DNA of 64,000 nucleotides from contig JBEHYN010000002.1 in the NCBI GenBank assembly GCA_048498155.1, forward strand, positions 62,001-126,000, read 5' to 3'. Shown here piece after piece: positions 58,231-64,000 of the stretch. Below the pieces are notes generated by a model. That model ran no database searches. It was not told the origin of the DNA and saw nothing but the letters and a program-made list of their open reading frames with translations. Both the position numbers and the translations under genes were made by a program. Numbering within the stretch: position 1 is the first letter of the stretch; every line of letters starts with the position of its first letter. The stretch is from BOG-938 sp048498155 (GTDB taxonomy: Bacteria; Pseudomonadota; Alphaproteobacteria; Caulobacterales; Caulobacteraceae).

Positions 58231-59583
58231 TTAACCGGGACCCAGGGCCAGACAACCGGCGCCCTTGGCCTTGATGGTCTCGCAAGCTTCCCTGGCGCGG
58301 CCTGCGGACAACCCGGCGAAACGCACGCGGTAATTGCCGGCTGAGTGATCCACCCGGCCTTTAGCGGTTTTCAGCACCACGCCAAACTTGTGGTTCAGCT
58401 TGCCCAATTCGGCTTGGGCCACCCGACGATCTTTGTAGGAGCCGAGTTGAACCTGCCAAGCTCCTTTGTGTGTCGACACCAGCTCCAGGCGGGCGCCACG
58501 CTCACGACCGGCTTTGCCCCGAGCGCCACGGGCCAACTTTACCTTCTGCCGCGACGGGGGATTGGGAATGGGCCGTGAAGCGGTGACCGAACGGGATCCT
58601 TGGGCGCCACGCAGGCCGTTTTCGGCGACGACGATCTTCAGGCTGTCCTGTTCGCCGTCGCCTTGCTCGGTGGAAGGGCGGCTGAGCGGACCGACCGGCG
58701 GCGGCTCGGTAAGGTTCTGGGCGATGGTGGTGACTTCGCCGTGGTCACGTTTGCGCATCACGGTGAACCCGGTTTCCAGCAGATCGGCGACATGGCTGTC
58801 GCGCGCCGCGATGGAATTACCGCCCATGACCACCGCGATCAGGCGCCGATTCTCGCGCACCGCTGAAGCCGCCAGATTATAGCCTGAGGCGTTGGTAAAG
58901 CCGGTCTTGATGCCGTCCACCCCGGGCATCTTGCCCAGCAGGCCGTTGTGATTGGCGATGGCGTGGCCGTGCCAGACGAACTCCCTCTTGCCGAAGAAAG
59001 TATAGTATTGCGGGTAATCGCGCATGACCGCGCGCGACAGAATGGCGATGTCGCGCGCCGTGGTCAGTTGACGACTGTCAGGCAGGCCGGATGCGTTGAC
59101 GAAGTGGGAATTGTTCATGCCCAGCTCCTGGGCCTTCAGGGTCATCATAGCCGCGAACCGGTTTTCATTGCCCCCGATCTTCTCAGCCAAAGCTACGGCC
59201 ATGTCGTTGGCCGACTTCACCGCTACGGAGGTCATAGCGTCGGCTACGGAAATGGTTTGGCCTGGCCGCAGGCCCAGCTTGGTCGGCGCTTGAGCCGCTG
59301 CGCGCGGCGACACTGTGATCATCTCGTTGGGGTTCAGCTTGCCGTTGGCGAGGGCTTCGAAGGTCAGATAGAGCGTCATGACCTTGGTGATCGAGGCCGG
59401 GTAACGGGGGCTGTCGGATTGTTGGGCGTAGAGCACCTCGCCGGATTTCGCGTCGACCACGATCGCCGCATACCGGGGCTGGGAGGTAAAGAATGGAATT
59501 CCCGCCTGGGCCCGGGCGAGCGGACCCAAAACAAGAAGGGTGGCAAACAGTGCGCAAAATAAGCGGCGGGCGAACATTTGCAT
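58231..59583 (-). CDS. D-alanyl-D-alanine carboxypeptidase with SPOR domain
   Basis: 450 residues with a signal peptide. S11 serine peptidase: SxxK at S64-ITK67 (YPASITKVMTL), SxN in VKSANDMAVAL, and KTG in GIKTGFTNASGYN. A basic linker of about 70 residues (KVKLARGARGKAGRERG) leads to a C-terminal SPOR domain (AWQVQLGSYKDRRVAQAELGKL; YRVRFAGLSAGRAREAC), which binds denuded glycan strands at septa. It trims pentapeptides, probably at the division site. ATG 59583 or 59577 are both possible. It converges with the J-domain gene. Confidence 0.92.
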   Translation of the reverse strand: MQMFARRLFCALFATLLVLGPLARAQAGIPFFTSQPRYAAIVVDAKSGEVLYAQQSDSPRYPASITKVMTLYLTFEALANGKLNPNEMITVSPRAAAQAPTKLGLRPGQTISVADAMTSVAVKSANDMAVALAEKIGGNENRFAAMMTLKAQELGMNNSHFVNASGLPDSRQLTTARDIAILSRAVMRDYPQYYTFFGKREFVWHGHAIANHNGLLGKMPGVDGIKTGFTNASGYNLAASAVRENRRLIAVVMGGNSIAARDSHVADLLETGFTVMRKRDHGEVTTIAQNLTEPPPVGPLSRPSTEQGDGEQDSLKIVVAENGLRGAQGSRSVTASRPIPNPPSRQKVKLARGARGKAGRERGARLELVSTHKGAWQVQLGSYKDRRVAQAELGKLNHKFGVVLKTAKGRVDHSAGNYRVRFAGLSAGRAREACETIKAKGAGCLALGPG

Positions 59584-59722
59584 CAGCCGGCGTCCGTCGG
59601 GAGCTGCAGCGGCCACGCGCCGCCATACGAACCTATAACATGGCGTGTCCCACCTTTCGCCAAAGTAAACAACTGGTGAGCGAGACAACCGGCCGCACTA
59701 AGCTGTGCTGTTCGCAGGTGCG

Positions 59723-59773
59723 ATTGTGCACTGCACAATTTTTCTTGACCGAAGGGTTAGGTTCGCTTAATGG
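59723..59773 (+). promoter_or_regulatory. Phasin promoter with upstream palindromic operator
   Basis: A perfect 17-bp palindrome ATTGTGCA-C-TGCACAAT (59723-59739) sits 5 bp upstream of TTGACC (59745-59750), followed after 17 bp by TAATGG (59768-59773), a good sigma-70-type promoter for the phasin gene 75 bp downstream. TGC-rich palindromes are the sort of site bound by PhaR repressors; that identity is inference. Confidence 0.6.
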
Positions 59774-59847
59774 ATGCATGCGGCGCACGAACGGCCTGAA
59801 TTGTTCGCAGCGGCGTCACCAGAATTCGCCGATACAGGAGATCCCCG

Positions 59848-60285
59848 ATGGCGACTGCAGCTGAAACGGCCAAGGCCACCGCCGAGCGGTTCGCCGAATC
59901 CGGCAACCAAGCCTTCAAAGAAGGCGTGGAAAAGTCGATGGCGACGTTCGCCGATATGAACGCTCAGGCCAAACGCAACATGGAAGCGATGGTCGCTTCG
60001 GTCACCGCCGCCACCAAGGGCGCCGAGACCCTGGGCGCCCAAGCGATGGCGTTCTCCAAGAAATCCACCGAAGACCAAGTGGCGGCCGCCAAGGCCCTAT
60101 CCAGCGCCAAGAGCCTGCAGGAAGCCGTGGAGCTGCAAACCACCTTCGCCAAGACCTCGCTGGACGCCTACCTGGCCGAGGTCAACAAGTGGTCTGACAT
60201 CGTGTCCGGCTCCGTGCGCGAATCGCTTCGCCCGATCAATGAGCGCGTGAGCGCCGCGGTCGAGCAGTTCCAGACCGCTCGTTAA
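59848..60285 (+). CDS. Phasin family protein
   Basis: 145 residues, almost wholly amphipathic helix and rich in Ala, Lys and Glu, with no signal peptide. The phasin_2 domain covers residues 20-125 (FKEGVEKSMATFADMNAQAK; VEASV-like AMVASVTAATKGAETLG; SLQEAVELQTTFAKTSLDAYLAEV). Phasins coat polyhydroxybutyrate granules, agreeing with bdhA elsewhere in the window. CAGGAGATCCCC precedes the ATG, and two hairpins follow the gene, the second a strong terminator. Confidence 0.93.
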   Translation: MATAAETAKATAERFAESGNQAFKEGVEKSMATFADMNAQAKRNMEAMVASVTAATKGAETLGAQAMAFSKKSTEDQVAAAKALSSAKSLQEAVELQTTFAKTSLDAYLAEVNKWSDIVSGSVRESLRPINERVSAAVEQFQTAR

Positions 60286-60324
60286 GTTTACCCCGCCCGC
60301 TTGCAGTTTGGGCGGGTTGCGTAG

Positions 60325-60360
60325 GGGCCCGGAACGGAAACGTTCCGGGCCCTTTTCCTT
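60325..60360 (+). terminator. Intrinsic terminator after phasin gene
   Basis: GGGCCCGGAACG (60325-60336), loop GAAA, CGTTCCGGGCCC (60341-60352), then TTTTCCTT. A 12-bp perfect GC-rich stem with tetraloop and T-run. A smaller hairpin CCCGCCC/GGGCGGG (60292-60298/60310-60316) lies just before it. This is the clearest intrinsic terminator in the window. The next 225 bp to clpS show no gene. Confidence 0.92.
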
Positions 60361-60585
60361 GCATGGAAGCGTCCGGCGACCGCTGGACCCAAGCGGATCC
60401 GGCAAAGCGGCACGGTTCGAATAGATTTGCAGTCCCCTAAAAGTCGAATTTGCCGCAGCGCGAAAAGGCAGCGCTTGGGGCTTAGAGCGCAATGGCCGGT
60501 TGCTGCCCCTTTCAAATACGCAGAGATTCCATATCTAATCACATGACCGGGGCGGTTCGCCTCGGGGCAGCGGAGACACAGTTTA

Positions 60586-60927
60586 ATGGCCGAGCGCAAG
60601 CCTGGCAGGATTGGCGAAGGCGAGGGGACCGGCGCGGGCTCTGCTGTGGTCACGCAGACCAAACCGAAAACGCAGAAGCCATCTTTATATCGAGTCTTGC
60701 TGCTGAACGACGATTATACTCCGATGGAGTTCGTTGTTTACGTTCTTGAGCGGTTTTTCAACAAATCGCGGGAGGATGCGACTCGGATCATGCTCCTTGT
60801 CCATCAGCACGGCGTTGGGGTTTGCGGCGTGTTTACCTACGAGGTGGCCGAGACGAAAGTTGCACAGGTTATCGATACCGCTCGGCGCCACCAGCATCCG
60901 CTGCAGTGCACCATGGAAAAGGATTGA
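60586..60927 (+). CDS. clpS: ClpA adaptor protein ClpS
   Basis: 113 residues. ClpS binds N-degron substrates and hands them to ClpAP. The disordered N-terminal extension (about 30 residues) engages ClpA; the folded core has YRVLLLNDDYTPMEFVVYVL (binding pocket Asn-Asp), THEATRIMLLVHQHG-like ATRIMLLVHQHGVGVCGVFTYEVAETK, and HQHPLQCTMEKD. It is 9 bp before clpA, as in many proteobacteria. Confidence 0.97.
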   Translation: MAERKPGRIGEGEGTGAGSAVVTQTKPKTQKPSLYRVLLLNDDYTPMEFVVYVLERFFNKSREDATRIMLLVHQHGVGVCGVFTYEVAETKVAQVIDTARRHQHPLQCTMEKD

Positions 60928-60936
60928 GAGGCCCCC

Positions 60937-63261
60937 TTGCCGTCGTTCTCACGAAATCTGGAAGACACGCTTCACCGGGCCGTCAAGTTCGCCAATGAGC
61001 GAAAGCACGAGTACGCCACGCTTGAGCATCTACTGCTTTCGCTGGCCGACGATCAGGAAGCCTCGGGGGTCATGCGCGCTTGCGAGGTCGATCTGGCGGC
61101 GCTGAAGAAAAACCTGCTCAACTATCTGGACATCGAATTGACGTCGCTTGTGGTCGATGACGGCGAAGACGCCAAGCCAACTGCCGGATTCCAGCGGGTA
61201 ATTCAGCGCGCGGTGATCCACGTGCAATCGTCCGGCCGCGAGGAAGTGACGGGGGCCAATGTGTTGGTGGCGATCTTTTCCGAACGGGAAAGCCATGCTG
61301 CATACTTCCTGCAGGAGCAGGACATGACCCGCTACGACGCGGTCAACTTCATCGCGCACGGTATCGCCAAGAAGGCGGGCGCCTCTGAGTCGCGCTCAGT
61401 GAAAGGCGCAAGCGAACAAGAGCCTGAAGAAAAGTCGGTCCAGCCCAAGTCGCCGGGGGAGGCGCTGGACGCCTATTGCGTGAACCTCAACGAGAAGGCC
61501 AAGCAAGGCAAGGTGGACCCCCTGATCGGGCGCACCAGCGAGGTCGAGCGAGCGATCCAAATCCTGTGCCGGCGGACCAAGAACAATCCCCTCCTGGTGG
61601 GCGACCCTGGCGTGGGCAAGACCGCCATCGCCGAAGGACTGGCGCGCAAGATCGTCAACCATCAGGTGCCGGAGGTGCTATCGGGCGCGACCATATTCTC
61701 GCTCGACATGGGCGCATTGCTGGCCGGCACCCGCTATCGCGGCGATTTTGAGGAGCGGGTAAAACAGGTGGTCAAGGAGTTGGAAGCCCATCCCAACGCC
61801 ATCCTGTTCATCGACGAGATTCACACGGTGATCGGAGCGGGCGCGACCTCTGGCGGGGCCATGGATGCCTCCAATCTGCTCAAGCCCGCCTTGGCGTCCG
61901 GCACCCTGCGGTGCATGGGCTCGACCACCTATAAGGAGTTTCGCCAGCACTTCGAGAAGGATCGCGCCCTGGTGCGTCGCTTCCAGAAGATCGATGTGAA
62001 CGAGCCGACGGTTGAAGACACCATTAAGATCCTCAAGGGGCTGAAGACCTACTACGAAGACTTCCACAAGTTGAAGTACACAGCCGAGGCCCTCAAGACT
62101 GCGGTGGAGCTGTCGGCCAAGTACATCACTGACCGCAAGCTGCCCGACAAGGCCATCGACATCATTGACGAAGCCGGCGCCTCGCAGATGCTGTTGCCCG
62201 AAAGCAAACGGAAGAAGACCATCGGCGTGAAGGAGGTCGAGGCCGTAGTGGCCAAAATTGCCCGAATCCCGCCGAAGTCCGTGTCTAAGTCCGACGCGGA
62301 GTCGCTCAGGCAATTGGAGGCTGACCTCAAGCGCGTGGTATTTGGTCAGGACGACGCGATCATGCAGTTGTCGGCCGCCATGAAGATGGCCAGGGCCGGT
62401 TTACGCGACGCGAACAAGCCTATCGGCTGTTACTTGTTCTCTGGCCCCACCGGCACAGGCAAGACCGAGACCGCTAAGCAGTTGGCCCAGACCCTGGGCA
62501 TCGAAATGCTGCGGTTTGACATGTCCGAATACATGGAGCGGCATACGGTTAGCCGCTTGATTGGCGCGCCGCCGGGCTATGTCGGTCATGACCAGGGTGG
62601 TCTGCTGACCGACGCGGTCGACCAGCATCCTCATGCGGTGGTGCTGCTTGACGAGATCGAGAAGGCGCATCCGGACGTCTACAACATCCTGTTGCAGGTG
62701 ATGGACCATGGGGTGCTGACCGACGCAGTGGGCAAGAAGGTGGACTTCCGAAACATCGTGCTGATCATGACCACCAACGCGGGGGCGGCCGATGCTCAAC
62801 GTCATTCGATCGGGTTCGGTCGCGGCCGGGCGGCGGACGAGGAGAGCGAAGCGATCAAGCGGGTGTTCTCGCCTGAATTCCGCAACCGCCTGGATGCGGT
62901 CGTGGCGTTCAAGGGCCTGACTCAGGACGTCATCCGGCTGGTGGTGCAGAAGTTCATCATACAGCTCGAGGCCCAGCTGGCCGACCGGCACGTGACGATC
63001 GAGACTTCGGAGGCGGCGACTGACTGGCTGGCCAAGAATGGGTTCGACGAACTGTACGGTGCGCGGCCTCTGGCCCGGGTGATCCAGGAGCACATCAAAA
63101 AGCCGTTGGCCGACGAGATACTGTTCGGTCGATTGATCCGCGGCGGTCATGTGCGGGTCGAACTGGTGGACGGCAAGCTGGCCTTCGAGATCGACTCAGC
63201 TGGCGCGCCGGATCCGGAGGTTTCAGCCGGGTCATCGGAGGAGCCCGCCCTGGCCGGTTAG
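60937..63261 (+). CDS. clpA: ATP-dependent Clp protease ATP-binding subunit ClpA
   Basis: 774 residues, AAA+ unfoldase of ClpAP. N-domain (1-150; LHRAVKFANERKHEYATLEHLL), first AAA+ with Walker A GDPGVGKTAIAEG and Walker B ILFIDEIHTVIGAGA, second AAA+ with GPTGTGKTETAK and VVLLDEIEKAHPDV. The ClpP-docking tripeptide is IGF in RHSIGFGRG. The start is TTG 60937 with GAGAGGCCCCC before it. In Caulobacter ClpA works beside ClpXP, the protease that removes PdeA. Confidence 0.97.
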   Translation: MPSFSRNLEDTLHRAVKFANERKHEYATLEHLLLSLADDQEASGVMRACEVDLAALKKNLLNYLDIELTSLVVDDGEDAKPTAGFQRVIQRAVIHVQSSGREEVTGANVLVAIFSERESHAAYFLQEQDMTRYDAVNFIAHGIAKKAGASESRSVKGASEQEPEEKSVQPKSPGEALDAYCVNLNEKAKQGKVDPLIGRTSEVERAIQILCRRTKNNPLLVGDPGVGKTAIAEGLARKIVNHQVPEVLSGATIFSLDMGALLAGTRYRGDFEERVKQVVKELEAHPNAILFIDEIHTVIGAGATSGGAMDASNLLKPALASGTLRCMGSTTYKEFRQHFEKDRALVRRFQKIDVNEPTVEDTIKILKGLKTYYEDFHKLKYTAEALKTAVELSAKYITDRKLPDKAIDIIDEAGASQMLLPESKRKKTIGVKEVEAVVAKIARIPPKSVSKSDAESLRQLEADLKRVVFGQDDAIMQLSAAMKMARAGLRDANKPIGCYLFSGPTGTGKTETAKQLAQTLGIEMLRFDMSEYMERHTVSRLIGAPPGYVGHDQGGLLTDAVDQHPHAVVLLDEIEKAHPDVYNILLQVMDHGVLTDAVGKKVDFRNIVLIMTTNAGAADAQRHSIGFGRGRAADEESEAIKRVFSPEFRNRLDAVVAFKGLTQDVIRLVVQKFIIQLEAQLADRHVTIETSEAATDWLAKNGFDELYGARPLARVIQEHIKKPLADEILFGRLIRGGHVRVELVDGKLAFEIDSAGAPDPEVSAGSSEEPALAG

Positions 63262-63272
63262 CGTCTCCGGCC

Positions 63273-63710
63273 TTAGTCGATCATCGCTGCGATCTGCTTG
63301 GCTAACGCGGCCAATTCGGTTGGGTCAGCCATGGGGGCCTCGCCGTGCGCGCGCGCCGACTGGCCCGCCCAGCGCGGAATTATATGGAAGTGCAGGTGGA
63401 ACACGCTCTGGCCCGCCAGCGCCCCGTTGAATTGGCTGATCAGGATTCCGTCGGGATGAAGGGCAGCACGCACGGCCTTGGCTACACGTTGAACATCGAG
63501 GATCAGGTGGGACAGAATTTCAGGCTCGACCTCTAAGAGGTTGCGCGCCCTGGATTGCTTGGAAATGACCAAGGTGTGTCCGCGAGTTTGGGGGAAGACG
63601 TCCATGAAAGCCAGAACATGGGCGTCCTCGAACACCTTGGTCGAGGGAAGCTCGCCGCGCAGAATCTTGGCGAACACATTGTCGGCGTCGTAATTCCCAT
63701 CAAGGCTCAT
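63273..63710 (-). CDS. HIT family hydrolase (HinT type)
   Basis: 145 residues. The histidine triad is VFHLHFHIIPRW (HxHxHxx). N-terminal DNVFAKILRGELPSTKVFED and VLAFMDVFPQTRGHTLVI are typical of HinT-like purine nucleoside phosphoramidases. It converges with clpA (11 bp between stops) and diverges from the podJ-like gene, with 196 bp between the starts. Confidence 0.94.
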   Translation of the reverse strand: MSLDGNYDADNVFAKILRGELPSTKVFEDAHVLAFMDVFPQTRGHTLVISKQSRARNLLEVEPEILSHLILDVQRVAKAVRAALHPDGILISQFNGALAGQSVFHLHFHIIPRWAGQSARAHGEAPMADPTELAALAKQIAAMID

Positions 63711-63789
63711 TGCGGAGCGCTCCTAGTTTGGGTTTAATTTAAAAAACGCGCGCACCCTGGGGGAAACCATTCCACCTTCAAAACGAGAC

Positions 63790-63904
63790 GAATCGATCTT
63801 CTCCACAGAAGATGTCGTCACACCCCTAGATATAGCGTTAACGACGCGTTTACACACAAGGAATCGATGGGTAGCGTCCCAGACAGAGCCTGGGAGTTCG
63901 ATTC
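63790..63904 (+). promoter_or_regulatory. Cell-cycle-type promoter region before podJ-like gene
   Basis: Three GANTC methylation sites (63790-63794, 63861-63865, 63900-63904) and one CtrA-like box TTAA-CGACGCG-TTTAC (63838-63853) lie within 115 bp upstream of the start at 63907. In C. crescentus podJ is controlled by GcrA, CcrM methylation and DnaA. The sites are seen; the regulation is inferred. Confidence 0.55.
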
Positions 63905-63906
63905 GG

Positions 63907-64000
63907 ATGACGTCAGGGGCGCCCTGGTCAGTAAAGGGTATTGATCCGAAAGCGCGCGAGATCGCCAAGGATCTCGCGCGGCGTTCAGGGATGACCCTGG
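63907..64000 (+). CDS. podJ: N-terminus of PodJ-like polar localisation factor (cut by window edge)
   Basis: An open frame from ATG 63907 runs off the end after 31 codons. It reads MTSGAPWSVKGIDPKAREIA followed by KDLARRSGMTL. This is nearly the N-terminus I remember for Caulobacter PodJ, the swarmer-pole scaffold that recruits PleC and pili components. Related Sel1-repeat localisation proteins share the motif, so the identity is probable rather than certain. Regulatory sites lie upstream. Confidence 0.72.
   Translation, partial: MTSGAPWSVKGIDPKAREIAKDLARRSGMTL

Overview
The window is a 64 kb stretch of high-GC, gene-dense chromosome from an alphaproteobacterium of the order Caulobacterales, family Caulobacteraceae by inference. 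The genus (Caulobacter, Phenylobacterium, Asticcacaulis or a relative) cannot be settled by eye. The assignment rests on lineage-specific genes: a PdeA-type GEDEF-EAL phosphodiesterase beside the cytochrome oxidase/thrC block, a holdfast (hfs) polysaccharide locus, the stalked-pole muramidase-like protein SpmX, the division-plane ATPase MipZ divergent from panC, and at the right edge the first codons of a PodJ-like polarity factor. There is no prophage, transposase, integrase, CRISPR array or rRNA operon. One tRNA (Leu, anticodon GAG) is present.

Layout. 1-2.2 kb: a truncated cytochrome c gene and tldD, both on the minus strand. 2.5-9.0 kb: a complete aa3-type cytochrome c oxidase operon (ctaC, ctaD, ctaB, a 50-codon coxF-like gene, ctaG, ctaE, a DUF983 gene, SURF1), running on into thrC, an M16 peptidase, an acetyltransferase and pdeA (to 14.1 kb). 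14.1-23.0 kb: housekeeping and redox genes (AlgH, peroxiredoxin, cytochrome b561, Sua5, an FAD oxidase, YaaA, 3-hydroxybutyrate dehydrogenase, patatin, Nudix, MutY). 23.1-28.6 kb: a DciA-like gene, two tandem DsbA-like thioredoxin-fold genes and smc. 28.6-29.3 kb: a HigBA toxin-antitoxin operon with two palindromic operators, the only clearly accessory module. 29.4-37.2 kb: an SMP-30 enzyme, ferredoxin, ruvX, an alkaline-phosphatase-like hydrolase, gatCAB and arsC.

37.5-47.7 kb: a holdfast-type export locus in alternating orientation: hfsD, an acyltransferase-3 gene, hfsA, an EF-hand lipoprotein, hfsB, hfsC, and a translationally coupled hfsE-hfsG-hfsH operon. It has export channel, co-polymerase, polymerase, initiating and extending glycosyltransferases and deacetylase, but no flippase inside the window. 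47.9-52.4 kb: an L,D-transpeptidase with a CAAGCC hexanucleotide tract, a DUF882/MepK-like hydrolase, a HAD phosphatase, lipB and a solitary FliN-like gene. 52.5-52.7 kb: tRNA-Leu followed by two large TAGAGC...GCTCTA hairpins. 52.9-64.0 kb: spmX, ridA, an enoyl-CoA hydratase, DUF1489, panC, mipZ, a Pam18-like J protein, a SPOR-domain D,D-carboxypeptidase, a phasin, clpS-clpA, a HIT protein and the podJ start.

The genes connect surface attachment (hfs), cell-cycle polarity (spmX, mipZ, podJ, pdeA), envelope remodelling (LDT, DUF882, carboxypeptidase), regulated proteolysis (clpS-clpA) and PHB storage (hydroxybutyrate dehydrogenase, phasin). I see no wholly new machinery. The most promising unexplained signals are the 343-bp region before hfsB (five GANTC sites, nested inverted repeats), the EF-hand lipoprotein and acyltransferase inside the holdfast locus, the HfsB-like protein without its Walker A lysine, the two REP-like hairpins, and the GANTC/CtrA-like cluster in front of podJ.
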